Assembly (NCBI GenBank): GCA_903934295.1
Contig: CAIZNI010000023.1
Location: 1-64,000 of the forward strand
Source of the DNA: an uncultured beta proteobacterium
GTDB lineage: Bacteria > Pseudomonadota > Gammaproteobacteria > Burkholderiales > Burkholderiaceae_E
DNA length: 64,000 nt
Direction of reading: 5' to 3'
In this document: positions 41,506 to 52,409 of the stretch, piece by piece
How positions within the stretch are numbered: the first letter of the stretch is position 1
How the letters are laid out: each line of letters begins with the position of its first letter
Notes under the pieces: generated by a model
What the model was told of the DNA's origin: nothing
Database searches by the model: none
What the model saw: only the letters and a program-made list of their open reading frames with translations
Program-made: the position numbers and the translations under genes

Positions 41506-43748
41506 GCCTGCCGCCCGCCGGCCAATCGCAGCGCGCGCTGATCGGCTGGTTGCTGCTCGGCCTGGGCGCGTTCACGCTGCTGCCCTGGTATCTGCCGGCG
41601 GACGCCGGCCTGTGGTCCTCGGTGCAGGGCGCGTTCGGCGGCGAGCAGACCGCCAGCGGCCTGCTGCAGGCGGTGCACCACGGCCGGCCCTGGCTGTGGT
41701 CGGGACTGATCGGCCTGCTGACCGGAGTGTTCGCTCACTCTCTTCGAACCGAACGACAGCAGGGCCGATGGCTGCTGGCGGGCGCGCTCCTGGGCCTGAC
41801 CGGCCTGCTGGTGGCCGGCTTTGCGATCGGCGCACGCGGCTGGTCGCAACCGATCCTTGCGCAGGCCTTCGGTGAGCTGCCCGTCGGCCAGCCCGGCATC
41901 GGCCTGGGCGGGGCACTGGTGCTGCTGGCGCTCCTGATGCAGACGGCCGCCGGCCTGGCGCGCGTCGGCCGATTCCGGGGTGACCTGTTCACCGCCGGGA
42001 CGGTGGTGCTGTGCGGTGCGCTGCTGCTGCTGTTCGTGATGCTGCCGGTGGCGCGCGCGCTCGCCGGCGCCTTCCTGGACGACGCGGGGCAGCCGTCGCT
42101 GGCCGCGCTGACCGCGCGTCTGGGCAGCGAGCGGCTGTGGGGACTGGACTGCCTGGGCGGCGCGACCCGCTGCGGCGTCGCCTGGAACACGCTGGGACTG
42201 GGTCTGCTGACCGCGGCCGGCACCACCGTGCTGGGCGCGCTGCTCGCGCTGGCGGCCGAGCGCGGTCCGGCACGCCTGGCGCGCCCGCTGAACCTGCTGG
42301 CGCTGCTGCCGATCATCACGCCGCCCTTCGTGGTCGGGCTGGGTCTGATCCTGCTCTTCGGGCGCGCCGGCCTGGTGAACCAGGGGCTGGAGTGGGCCTT
42401 CGGCATCGAGCCCACCCGCTGGTTCTACGGTCTGCCCGGCCTGTGGCTGGCCCAGCTGTTCGCGTTCACCCCGATCGCCTTCCTGATCCTGCGCGGCGTG
42501 GTGCAGGGCATCAGCCCCGCGCTGGAGGAGGCGGCGCAGACCCTGCGGGCGAGCCGCTGGCAGACCTTCCGGACGGTGACCCTGCCGCTGATGAAGCCGG
42601 GTCTGGCCAACGCCTTCCTGGTCGGGTTCATCGAAAGCATGGCCGACTTCGGCAACCCGATCATCGTCGGCGGCCAGCACGCGGTGCTCTCGACCGAGAT
42701 CTTCTTCGCGATCGTCGGCGCGCAGTATGACCAGGGGCGCGCCGCCGCGCTCGCGCTGGTGCTCACCGCCTTCGCGCTCGCCGCCTTCCTCGCCCAGCAG
42801 CGCGTGCTCGGACACGTCGCCTACACGACGGTGTCGGGCAAGGGCGACGCCGGCATCGCGATGGCGCTGCCCGCCGGCGTGCGCCGGCTGTGCCTGGGCG
42901 TGGCGCTGCCGTGGCTGGCCTTCACCCTGGTCGTATACCTGTTCGCCTTCGCCGGCGGTTTCGTGCAGACCTGGGGTCGCGACTACACGCCGACCCTGGC
43001 CCACCTGCGCACCGCCTTCGACCTGCAGTGGGGCGCCGCCGGACCGGTGTGGACGGGCACCGCCTGGCAGTCGCTGTTCACCACCGTCTGGTTGGCGGGG
43101 ATCGCCGCACCGCTGTGTGCGCTGATGGGCCTGCTGGTGGCCTGGCTGATCGCACGCATCCGGTTCGCCGGCCGGCGCGCCTTCGAGTTCGGCGCGCTGC
43201 TGACCTTCGCGATCCCGGGCACGGTGCTGGGCGTGAGCTACATCCTGGCCTTCAACGTGCCGCCCTTCGAGCTCACCGGGACCGCGCTGATCATCGTGCT
43301 GTGCTTCGTGTTCCGCAACCTGCCGGTGGGCGTGCGCGCCGGCGTGGCGAGCCTGGCGCAGATCGACCGCTCGCTGGACGAAGCCTCGGCGCTGCTGCGC
43401 GCCGGCACCGCGACCACCCTGCGCCGGGTGCTGCTGCCGCTGCTGCGCCCGGCGCTGGTGACCGCGCTGCTCTATGGTTTCGTGCGGTCGATGACGACGG
43501 TCTCGGCGGTGGTGTTCTTGGTCACCGCCGAGACCGAACTGGCGACCACCTACATCATCGGCCGGGTCAGCAGCGGCGACTACGGTGTGGCGCTGGCCTA
43601 CTGCACCGTGCTGATCGGGCTCATGATGCTGGCCACGCTGGCGATCCGGGCGCTGGTCGGCGAGCGCGCCACCGGCCGGCGCGCGCGGGCAACCCCCGCG
43701 CCAGATCCCGCCCTCCCCGGACACCGCCCCCCGCAGGAATCCGCATGA
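41502..43748 (+). CDS. Two-domain ABC transporter permease (FbpB-like)
   Basis: GTG start overlapping the SBP stop; two permease modules with EAA-like loops (EEAAQTLRASRWQTFRTVTLPLMKPG; DEASALLRAGTATTLRRVLLPLLRPA). Confidence 0.9.
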   Translation: MSLPPAGQSQRALIGWLLLGLGAFTLLPWYLPADAGLWSSVQGAFGGEQTASGLLQAVHHGRPWLWSGLIGLLTGVFAHSLRTERQQGRWLLAGALLGLTGLLVAGFAIGARGWSQPILAQAFGELPVGQPGIGLGGALVLLALLMQTAAGLARVGRFRGDLFTAGTVVLCGALLLLFVMLPVARALAGAFLDDAGQPSLAALTARLGSERLWGLDCLGGATRCGVAWNTLGLGLLTAAGTTVLGALLALAAERGPARLARPLNLLALLPIITPPFVVGLGLILLFGRAGLVNQGLEWAFGIEPTRWFYGLPGLWLAQLFAFTPIAFLILRGVVQGISPALEEAAQTLRASRWQTFRTVTLPLMKPGLANAFLVGFIESMADFGNPIIVGGQHAVLSTEIFFAIVGAQYDQGRAAALALVLTAFALAAFLAQQRVLGHVAYTTVSGKGDAGIAMALPAGVRRLCLGVALPWLAFTLVVYLFAFAGGFVQTWGRDYTPTLAHLRTAFDLQWGAAGPVWTGTAWQSLFTTVWLAGIAAPLCALMGLLVAWLIARIRFAGRRAFEFGALLTFAIPGTVLGVSYILAFNVPPFELTGTALIIVLCFVFRNLPVGVRAGVASLAQIDRSLDEASALLRAGTATTLRRVLLPLLRPALVTALLYGFVRSMTTVSAVVFLVTAETELATTYIIGRVSSGDYGVALAYCTVLIGLMMLATLAIRALVGERATGRRARATPAPDPALPGHRPPQESA

Positions 43749-44803
43749 CCCCCACCGCCCCCGGCATCGAACTGCGCCAGGTCACCCAGCGTTACGGTGG
43801 CCCCGGCGCGCCGCTGGTGCTCAAGGCCATCGACGTGGTCATCCCCAAGGGGACGATCACCACCTTCCTCGGCCCGTCGGGCTGCGGCAAGACGACGCTG
43901 CTGCGCCTGATCGCCGGCCTCGATGCGCCGGTGTCGGGGCGCATCCTGATCGACGGGCAGGACGTGACCGACCGCGGGCCCGCCGAACGCAATGTCTGCA
44001 TGGTCTTCCAGAACTACGCGCTGTTTCCGCACCTGAGCGTGATCGGCAACGTCGGCTACGGGCTGTCGGTGAGCGGCGTGCCGCGCGACGAGACACGCCA
44101 GCGCGCGCAGGCCGCACTGGCCAGCGTCGGCCTGGCCGGCCTCGATCAGCGCCTGCCCGGCGAACTGTCCGGCGGCCAGCAGCAGCGCGTCGCGCTGGCG
44201 CGCGCGCTGGTGCTGGAGCCCTCGGCGATGCTGTTCGACGAGCCGCTGTCCAATCTCGACGCGCGGTTGCGCCGATCGATGCGCCAGGAGATCCGCCAAC
44301 TGCAGCAGCGGCTCGGGCTGACGGTGGCCTACGTCACCCACGACCAGGGCGAGGCGCTGGCGGTCAGCGACCAGGTGATCGTGATGCAGGCCGGCACCAT
44401 CGCGCAGGCCGGCTCCCCGCGCGACCTCTACGAGCGCCCGGCGAGCCTGTTCGTCGCCGGCTTCCTGGGCGAGGCCCTGTCGTTCGACGCCGTGGCGCGG
44501 GCCGACGGCACGGTGCGGATCGGCACCCTCACCCTGCGCGCGGCGCCGCCGCTGCTGGCCGCCGGACCGGTGAAAGTGGCAGTGCGTCCGCAAGCCTGGC
44601 AGATCGCCGCGCCGGGCGAGGGACTGGCCGGACGCGTGATCGACTGCGCCTATCTGGGCAGCCACCTGGAACTGTCGGTGGACACCGCGCTGGGGGTCCT
44701 GCTGGTGATCGCCGGCGATGTGTCGCAAGATTGGCGCCCCGGGCAGGACATCGGCCTGACCCTGGGCGAGCGCGGTGTCTCGATCGTGGCAGCATCCGGC
44801 TGA
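43745..44803 (+). CDS. ABC transporter ATP-binding protein (FbpC/PotA-like)
   Basis: FLGPSGCGKTTLLRLIAGLD (Walker A), LSGGQQQRVALARALVLEPSAMLFDEPLSNLD. Confidence 0.95.
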   Translation: MTPTAPGIELRQVTQRYGGPGAPLVLKAIDVVIPKGTITTFLGPSGCGKTTLLRLIAGLDAPVSGRILIDGQDVTDRGPAERNVCMVFQNYALFPHLSVIGNVGYGLSVSGVPRDETRQRAQAALASVGLAGLDQRLPGELSGGQQQRVALARALVLEPSAMLFDEPLSNLDARLRRSMRQEIRQLQQRLGLTVAYVTHDQGEALAVSDQVIVMQAGTIAQAGSPRDLYERPASLFVAGFLGEALSFDAVARADGTVRIGTLTLRAAPPLLAAGPVKVAVRPQAWQIAAPGEGLAGRVIDCAYLGSHLELSVDTALGVLLVIAGDVSQDWRPGQDIGLTLGERGVSIVAASG

Positions 44804-44842
44804 CCGACCCATCACCGCCGATGAACCGCTGAGGAGCGACAG

Positions 44843-45021
44843 ATGAGATTTCAAGGAACCCGCCGGACCGTCCTGACCCTGGCGGGCATCACCGCCCTGC
44901 TGGGCGCCGCGCCGGCGCCGACGCCTACCTGATCTCGCCCGAGGAATTCGCCGCACTGCTCAGGGCCGACATCGCGCGCTGGGCCCGGGTAGTGCGCGAC
45001 TCGGGCGCCACTGTCGACTGA
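44843..45021 (+). pseudogene. Bug/TctC-family substrate-binding protein relic (signal-peptide end joined to C-terminal end)
   Basis: Frame 1 MRFQGTRRTVLTLAGITALLGAAPAPTPT*; frame +1 continues ADAYLISPEEFAALLRADIARWARVVRDSGATVD*, the typical Bug C-terminus. The middle of the protein is missing. Confidence 0.75.
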
Positions 45022-45042
45022 TTGCATTCAGGAGAAATCATC

Positions 45043-46023
<981 letters not shown>

Positions 46024-46083
46024 GCGCATTCGGCGTGCGCCCGCCGGCAGGCGGTGCGCCGCGGCTGGCGGTGCGCGCGCCGA

Positions 46084-49000
46084 TCAGCGCGCGCGCGGCA
46101 CCCGGAACCAGGCCGCGTACATCGCGGGCAGCGACAGCAGCGTGAGCGCGGTCGCCACCACCAGCCCGCCCATGATAGCCACCGCCATCGGTCCCCAGAA
46201 CACGCTGCGGGTCAGCGGGATCATCGCCAGCACCGCCGCCGCCGCCGTCAGCACGATCGGCCGGAAGCGGCGCACCGCCGCCTCGACCACCGCGTCGCGG
46301 TCGGCGACACCGAGCCGGCGGTCCTGCTCGATCTGATCGATCAGGATCACCGAATTGCGCATGATCATGCCCATCAGCGCGATCACCCCCAGCAGCGCCA
46401 CGAAGCCGAAGGGCCGGTCGAAGAGCAGCAGCGCCGCCGCCACGCCGATCAGGCCCATCGGGCCGGTGAGAAACACCAGCATCGCGCGCGAGAAGCTGTG
46501 CAGCTGCAGCATCAGCAGCGTGAAGATGACGAACAGCATCACCGGCACCCCGGCGGCGATCGAGCCCTGGCCCTTGCTGCTCTCCTCGGCCGCGCCGGCC
46601 ACCTCGATCACATAGCCGGGCGGCATCCGACTTTGCAGCGCCTGCAGCGCCGGCCACAGCTGCGCGGTCACCGTCGGCCCCTGCAGCCCTTCGGCCACAT
46701 CGCCCTGCACCGTGACCGCATAGCGGCGCCCCTCGCGCCAGATCACGCCCGGCTCCCACGCGAAGCCGATGCGCGCCACCTGGGTCAGCGGCACCGATCG
46801 CCCGCCGGCGGTGGGCAGATAGGCGTTGCCGATGTCGGTGATCGCGTTGCGCTCCTCCTGCGGCTGGCGCAACACGATGTCGATCAGCTTGTCGCCCTCG
46901 CGGTACTGACCCACGGTGGCGCCCGACAGGATGGTCCGCGAGGCCTGCGCGATCGACTGGCTGCTGACGCCGAGCGCGCGCGCCTTGTCCTGGTCGACCG
47001 CCAGCCGCAGCACCTTGATCTGCTCGTTCCAGTTGTCGTTCACCCCGCGCATGCCGGGATGCTGCTGCAGCAGCGCGCGCGCCTGATCGGCCCACACGCG
47101 CACTTCCGCGATCTCGAGCCCGGCGACCCGGAACTGCACCGGATAGGGCACCGGCGGTCCGTTGGGCAGCAGCTTCACCCGACCGCGCACCTCGGGAAAC
47201 TCCTCGGCCAGCAGCGCCGGCAGCCGCTTGCGCAGCACCTCGCGGGCGGCCAGATCGCGCGGCAGCAGGATCACCTGCGACACATTGGCCTGCGGAAAGA
47301 TCTGGTCCAGCGGCAGGTAGAAGCGCGGCACGCCGCTGCCCACCCAGGTGGTGACGGTGCCCACGCCCGGCTCGCGCATCAGGCGCGCCTCGAAGCGCCG
47401 CGCCACCGCCTCGGAAGCCCCGAAGCTGGCGCCCTCGGGCAGCCACAGGTCGACCAGGATCTCGGGGCGGCTCGAATCGGGAAAGAACTGCTGCTGCACC
47501 CGCCCCATGCCGGCCACACCGGCCACGAACAGCGCGACCGTCACGCCGATGGTGATCCAGCGGTGGTCCACGCACCAGCCCAACAGGCGCCGAAAGCGCG
47601 CATAGAACGGCGTGTCGAACAGGTCGTGCACCGTGCCCTCGGCGCGCGGCCGGTTGTGCAGCAGCCAGGCCCCCAGCCAGGGCACGAAATACACCGACAC
47701 GATCCAGGAAATCAGCAGCGCCGCCGAGGTCACCGCGAAGATGGCGAAGGTGTATTCGCCGGTCACCGAACGCGCCAGGCCGATCGGCAGAAAGCCGGCC
47801 GCGGTGATCAGGGTGCCGGTGAGCATCGGCATCGCGGTGACCTCGTACGCGTAGGTCGCGGCGAAGACCTTGTCGTGACCCTCCTCGAGCTTTCGCACCA
47901 TCATTTCGACCGCGATGATGGCGTCGTCGACCATCAGACCCAGCGCGATGATCAGCGAGCCCAGCGAGATCTTGTGCAGGCCCACACCCCAGTAGTACAT
48001 GACGACGAAGGTGATCGCCATGACCAGCGGGATCGTCATCGCCACCACCAGCCCCGGCCAGATGTCGATGCGCAGCGGCCGGGTGTGCAGCCCCAGGCTG
48101 ATGAAGCTCACCGCCAGCACCACCGCGATGGCCTCGATCAGCACCTTCACGAATTCACCGACCGAGCGCTCGACCGCGCGTGGCTGGTCCTGGACCTGCT
48201 CGAGCGTGATGCCGGCCGGCAGGCGGCTGCGGATCAGGTCGATCTCGGCGCCCAGGGTCTTGCCCAGCGCGATGATGTCGCCGCCCTTGGCCATCGACAC
48301 CCCGAGCGCGATCACCGCCTTGCCCTGGTGACGCACCCGCACCGCGGGCGGGTCGACGAAGGCGCGGCGGATGGTGGCGATCTGGCCCAGCGTGAGGCTG
48401 CTGGCCTGGCCGGTGGCGGCATTGACCACCCGGATCGGCATGCGCTGCAGGTCGGCCACCGAGCCGAAGGCGCCCGGCACGCGCACCTGCAGGTTCTGCG
48501 AGCCGGCGTCGAGCACGCCAGCGCCCTCGACCGCGTTCTGCGCCGCGAGCTGGCCGAGCACCTGGTTCAGGTCGAGCCCGAGCTGGGCCAGGCGCTTTTG
48601 CGGGATCTCGATGAAGATCTTCTCGGGCTGGTCGCCGAACAGCGCCACCTTCGCGACATCGGGCACCCGCAGCAGCTGTGTGCGCACCCGGTCGGCGAAC
48701 ACCCGCAGCTCCTCCTCGGAGAAGCCGTCGGCCGACAGCGCCACGATCGAACCGTAGACGTCGCCGAAATCATCATTGAAGAAGGGCCCGATCACCCCCT
48801 GGGGCAGCGTCGCGCGCGCGTCGGCGATGCGCTTTCGCACCTGGTACCAGACGTTGCTCACCTCGCGCGGCAGCGAACTGTCCTTGAGCTGCAGGATGGT
48901 CAGCGACTCGCCCGGCTTGGTGTAACTGCGGATGACATCCGAATAGGGCACTTCCTGGGCGATGCGCTCGATCTTCTCGGTGACCTGCTCGGCCATCTGC

Positions 49001-49203
49001 TGCGCGCTGGCGCCCGGCCAGTAGGCCTGCACCACCATCGCGCGGAAGGTGAACGGCGGGTCTTCATCCTGACCGAGCTGGAAATAAGCGACAAAGCCCA
49101 GCACCATCAGCACCACCATCAGGTAGCGGGTGAGCGGCGCGTGCTCCAGGGCCCAGCGGGAAATATTGAAGCGGGAGAATCCGGTGTCGGGCGGCGTGTT
49201 CAT
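46084..49203 (-). CDS. RND-family efflux transporter permease (AcrB/MexF-type)
   Basis: 1039 aa with RND motifs: DEDPPFTFRAMVVQAYWPGASAQQMAEQVTEKIE, GLMVDDAIIAVEMMVRKLEEG, FFPDSSRPEILVDLWLPEG, GVIALMGMIMRNSVILIDQIEQD. Confidence 0.95.
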   Translation of the reverse strand: MNTPPDTGFSRFNISRWALEHAPLTRYLMVVLMVLGFVAYFQLGQDEDPPFTFRAMVVQAYWPGASAQQMAEQVTEKIERIAQEVPYSDVIRSYTKPGESLTILQLKDSSLPREVSNVWYQVRKRIADARATLPQGVIGPFFNDDFGDVYGSIVALSADGFSEEELRVFADRVRTQLLRVPDVAKVALFGDQPEKIFIEIPQKRLAQLGLDLNQVLGQLAAQNAVEGAGVLDAGSQNLQVRVPGAFGSVADLQRMPIRVVNAATGQASSLTLGQIATIRRAFVDPPAVRVRHQGKAVIALGVSMAKGGDIIALGKTLGAEIDLIRSRLPAGITLEQVQDQPRAVERSVGEFVKVLIEAIAVVLAVSFISLGLHTRPLRIDIWPGLVVAMTIPLVMAITFVVMYYWGVGLHKISLGSLIIALGLMVDDAIIAVEMMVRKLEEGHDKVFAATYAYEVTAMPMLTGTLITAAGFLPIGLARSVTGEYTFAIFAVTSAALLISWIVSVYFVPWLGAWLLHNRPRAEGTVHDLFDTPFYARFRRLLGWCVDHRWITIGVTVALFVAGVAGMGRVQQQFFPDSSRPEILVDLWLPEGASFGASEAVARRFEARLMREPGVGTVTTWVGSGVPRFYLPLDQIFPQANVSQVILLPRDLAAREVLRKRLPALLAEEFPEVRGRVKLLPNGPPVPYPVQFRVAGLEIAEVRVWADQARALLQQHPGMRGVNDNWNEQIKVLRLAVDQDKARALGVSSQSIAQASRTILSGATVGQYREGDKLIDIVLRQPQEERNAITDIGNAYLPTAGGRSVPLTQVARIGFAWEPGVIWREGRRYAVTVQGDVAEGLQGPTVTAQLWPALQALQSRMPPGYVIEVAGAAEESSKGQGSIAAGVPVMLFVIFTLLMLQLHSFSRAMLVFLTGPMGLIGVAAALLLFDRPFGFVALLGVIALMGMIMRNSVILIDQIEQDRRLGVADRDAVVEAAVRRFRPIVLTAAAAVLAMIPLTRSVFWGPMAVAIMGGLVVATALTLLSLPAMYAAWFRVPRAR

Positions 49204-49228
49204 GCGGCGGTCCTGCGGGGGCGTCGGA

Positions 49229-50317
49229 TCAGCGCGCGCCGGCGCGCGGCTCGACGTAGTGGCGCACCTTCTGCCCGGGCGCGAGCGTGTGCACGCCGGC
49301 CGAGACGACCGACTGGCCCGGTGTCAGACCGGCGGCGATGACGACCTCGTTGCCCTGCGCGCCACCCACCGTCACCGGCTGGTGCTTCACCGTCATGCTG
49401 GCTTCGTCGAGCAGCCAGACCGTCGCCCGACCGGCCTGTTCGAAGACCGCCGACAGCGGCAACTGGATCAGCCCGGGAAGCCCCGGGCTCTGCAGGATCA
49501 CCGTGGCGGTCTGACCCAGGCGCACCGGCGCCGCCCCGAGGTCGGCCTTGACGAGAAAGGTGCGGGTGGCCGGATCGGCGGCGGCCGCGATCTCGCGCAC
49601 CGACGCCGGCCACAGGCGCGTGTCCTCGCCCCACAGGCGGACCTGCAGCGCGCCGGCGCGGCCCATCAGCGGCCGCAGCGCGGCCACGCGATCCTCGGGC
49701 ACGGTGAACCAGGCGTCGCGCGGTCCGTCATGGGCCAGGCGAAAGACCGTCGCCCCGGCCGCCACCACCATGCCGGGCTCCACCTCCACACCGGTGATCA
49801 GGCCGCGCGCATCGGCCGCCAGCACCGCATAGGTCGACTGGTTGGCCTGCACCCCGACCTGCGCCTGCAGCTGCACCACCTGCGCCCGCGCGGCCTTCAG
49901 GCCGGCGTCGCGTCGCTCGAGCTCGGCGCTGCTGATGTAGCCCTGTTCACGCAAGGCGGCATAGCGCCGGTACTCGCTGTCGACCATCTCGAGATTGGCC
50001 TGTGCCGACGCCAGGGCCGCCTGCGCCGCCTCCTGACCCAGCCGCAGGTCCTGCGGATCCAGGCGCGCCAGCGGCTGACCCGGCCGGACCGCATCGCCCG
50101 CCTGAACCATCCGCTCGGTCACCTTGCCGGCCACCCGAAAGCCCAGCCGGGACTCGATGCGGGCGCGGATCTCCGCCGCGTATTCATAGGGCATCGACGC
50201 CTGCCCGGCCTGGACGACGACGGTGCGCACCGCACGCACCGGTTCAGGCACGGGCTCGGGCTTGGTGCAGGCGGCCAGGACGATCAGGGGAAGCAGAACG
50301 AACAGGGTGGGTCGCAT
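49229..50317 (-). CDS. RND efflux periplasmic adaptor (membrane fusion protein)
   Basis: MRPTLFVLLPLIVLAACTKPEP lipobox; YAAEIRARIESRLGFRVAGKVTERMVQAGDAVRPGQPLARLDPQDL. Confidence 0.92.
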   Translation of the reverse strand: MRPTLFVLLPLIVLAACTKPEPVPEPVRAVRTVVVQAGQASMPYEYAAEIRARIESRLGFRVAGKVTERMVQAGDAVRPGQPLARLDPQDLRLGQEAAQAALASAQANLEMVDSEYRRYAALREQGYISSAELERRDAGLKAARAQVVQLQAQVGVQANQSTYAVLAADARGLITGVEVEPGMVVAAGATVFRLAHDGPRDAWFTVPEDRVAALRPLMGRAGALQVRLWGEDTRLWPASVREIAAAADPATRTFLVKADLGAAPVRLGQTATVILQSPGLPGLIQLPLSAVFEQAGRATVWLLDEASMTVKHQPVTVGGAQGNEVVIAAGLTPGQSVVSAGVHTLAPGQKVRHYVEPRAGAR

Positions 50318-50487
50318 CGGTGCTCGGCTGTCGAAGCCCGGCGGCTCGGCTCGGCCAGCGGCGGGGCAAGGTGGGGCTAGGCGGGCGGCAGGCAATGGCG
50401 CCGTCCACGAGGGGCGCAGATTAGCAGGAGTTCATTGGGCCGCCGCTCGAACAGACGGTCGACAATCCGGCGCCGCCGACCCGCCAC

Positions 50488-50826
50488 TCAGCGGCCGCGG
50501 CCCGCCTTCACGAACGCGATCGAATCCTGGAACAGCGGGAGATCCTGCTGATACTCGGCCGCGTCCTCGCGATCGATCTGGATCCATTCGCGGGTGCTGG
50601 CCATGCCGGCCGGCTGGAAGGGCACGACATTGCCGCGCGAGAACTGCAGCTCGGTCGCCACCGCCGCCGGCAGGCGCAGCCCGATGCCCTTGCCGCTGAT
50701 GCAGGCGAACATCTTGTCGCTGACGAAATAGGCGTCGAGCCCGTTGATCTTGCGGGCGCTGGCGCCGGGCAGTTTGAGCAGCAGCGCATCGATCTGCGCC
50801 TTGCGGCTGGGGGCGTCCGTACTCAA
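50488..50826 (-). CDS. TfoX/Sxy N-terminal-domain-like small protein
   Basis: TTG start with GGAG upstream; LSTDAPSRKAQIDALLLKLPGASARKINGLDAYFVSDKMFACISGKGIGLRLPAAVATELQFSRGNVVPFQP. Confidence 0.55.
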   Translation of the reverse strand: MSTDAPSRKAQIDALLLKLPGASARKINGLDAYFVSDKMFACISGKGIGLRLPAAVATELQFSRGNVVPFQPAGMASTREWIQIDREDAAEYQQDLPLFQDSIAFVKAGRGR

Positions 50827-50951
50827 GGCAACTCCGTGGTGATGACCATGCGGCCTGCATGCGAACCGCGATTGGACCACAAGCGCGTGCAGTCGCCGCC
50901 GCCCGGGTCCAGACTGAGGCCATTCGCCACCAGCCCCGGGAAACACACGCC

Positions 50952-51713
50952 ATGCCGCTGATCGACCGTGACACCGTCCGCATCCATTACGAAACCCGCG
51001 GCCAGGGGCCGGTGATCCTGCTGTCGCACGGCTATTCGGCCACCGCGCAGATGTGGCGCGGCCAGCACGAGGCGCTGTCGCAGGCGCACACGCTGGTCAC
51101 CTGGGACATGCGTGGCCACGGCCAGTCGGATTCGCCCGACGATCCGGCCGCCTACAGCGCCCAAGCCACCATCGACGACATGGCGGCGATCCTCGATGCG
51201 GTGGGCGCCGAGCGGGCGATCATCGGCGGGCTGTCGCTGGGCGGCTACTTCTCGCTGATGTTTCACGCGACATATCCGGAGCGCGTGCGGGCCCTGCTCA
51301 TCCTGGACACCGGTCCGGGCTATCGCAAGGACGAGGCCCGCAACGGCTGGAACCAGCAGGCGCTGCAGACCGCCGAGCGCTTCGAGCAGGGCGGCATGGC
51401 GCGGGTGCAGGCGATGAAGGAGTCGACCACCGGCGGCACGCACCGCTCGGCGCAGGGCCTGGCCCATGCGGCGCGCGGCATGCTAGCCCAGCGCGATGCC
51501 ACGGTGATCGAATCGCTGCCCGGCATCCGGGTGCCCTCGCTGATCCTGGTGGGCGCCGACGACACGCCCTTCCTGCAGTCGGCCGAGGTGATGGCGGCCA
51601 AGATCCCCGGCGCGCAGAAAGTGGTGATCCCCGGGGCCGGGCATGTGGCCAACATCGACCAGCCGCAGGCCTTCAACGCGGCGGTGAGCGCCTTTCTTGC
51701 CGGCCTGGACTGA
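50952..51713 (+). CDS. Alpha/beta fold hydrolase
   Basis: MPLIDRDTVRIHYETRGQGPVILLSHGYSATAQMWRGQ...TWDMRGHGQSDSPDDPAAYS...IIGGLSLGGYFSLMFH. Confidence 0.93.
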   Translation: MPLIDRDTVRIHYETRGQGPVILLSHGYSATAQMWRGQHEALSQAHTLVTWDMRGHGQSDSPDDPAAYSAQATIDDMAAILDAVGAERAIIGGLSLGGYFSLMFHATYPERVRALLILDTGPGYRKDEARNGWNQQALQTAERFEQGGMARVQAMKESTTGGTHRSAQGLAHAARGMLAQRDATVIESLPGIRVPSLILVGADDTPFLQSAEVMAAKIPGAQKVVIPGAGHVANIDQPQAFNAAVSAFLAGLD

Positions 51714-51725
51714 GCCCGCCAGCCC

Positions 51726-52409
51726 TCAGGCCCGACGGGCGTCGCGCAGCGCCATCAGCCGCTGCGCGACCAGACCCTGCATCCGGCGCAGGTAACGGTC
51801 CCTGACACCCGCGCGCTCGGCGGTTTCCCAGGTGTGCAGCAGGTACTCGGCCGCGGAACCCGCATAGCCGCAGGCACTGGCCATGTAGTCGGCGACCCGC
51901 TCATCGGGCAGGCGCCCCGCATAGCGCGGGCCATCGTGACGGATCACGAAGGCGATCGCGCTGACCGGCCCGCGGGCGGTGGCCACGCTCACCCAGCGCG
52001 CCCGGTAGCCGCGCCCGATCATCTCGCGCTTCCACAGCGTCGAGAGCTGACCGTGCAGCCCGCGCAGCGACAGTCGCTGCACCATCCCCTGGCAGCATCC
52101 GCCGCGATCCAGCGCCAGCATCAGGTTGGGGTTCTCGCGGGTGGCGCGGTAGCGCCACTGCCACAGGCAGAAGCGCCGGTGCCAGCCGTGCAGGCGGCCG
52201 ATGCGCTTCTCCAGGATCGGCAATTCGGGCTTCCACATCAGCGAGCCGTAGGCGAACAGCCACACCGGCCCGCGGTCCGGGCGCTGGCGCAGGAAGGCGG
52301 CCAGCGACTCGGCCAGTTCCTCATCGCTGGCCCGCTCGACCGTCCCTCCCTCGTCGGCCAGCGGCGCGGGGTGAACCGACTCGACCAACTCGCGGGTCAG
52401 CACGCTCAT
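51726..52409 (-). CDS. chaC: Gamma-glutamylcyclotransferase (ChaC-like)
   Basis: PVWLFAYGSLMWKPELPILEKRIGRLHGWHRRFCLWQWRYRATRENPNLMLALDRGGCCQGMVQRL; from MSVLTREL. Confidence 0.88.
   Translation of the reverse strand: MSVLTRELVESVHPAPLADEGGTVERASDEELAESLAAFLRQRPDRGPVWLFAYGSLMWKPELPILEKRIGRLHGWHRRFCLWQWRYRATRENPNLMLALDRGGCCQGMVQRLSLRGLHGQLSTLWKREMIGRGYRARWVSVATARGPVSAIAFVIRHDGPRYAGRLPDERVADYMASACGYAGSAAEYLLHTWETAERAGVRDRYLRRMQGLVAQRLMALRDARRA

Noticed and set aside
41418-43724. 768-aa minus-strand ORF opposite the ABC permease
   Set aside because: Q/R/H/G-rich antisense frame; the plus strand encodes a convincing two-domain permease.
46054-49341. 1095-aa plus-strand ORF opposite the RND permease
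   Set aside because: Antisense frame of a high-GC gene; composition dominated by H/R/Q/G with no domain pattern, while the minus strand is an unmistakable RND permease.
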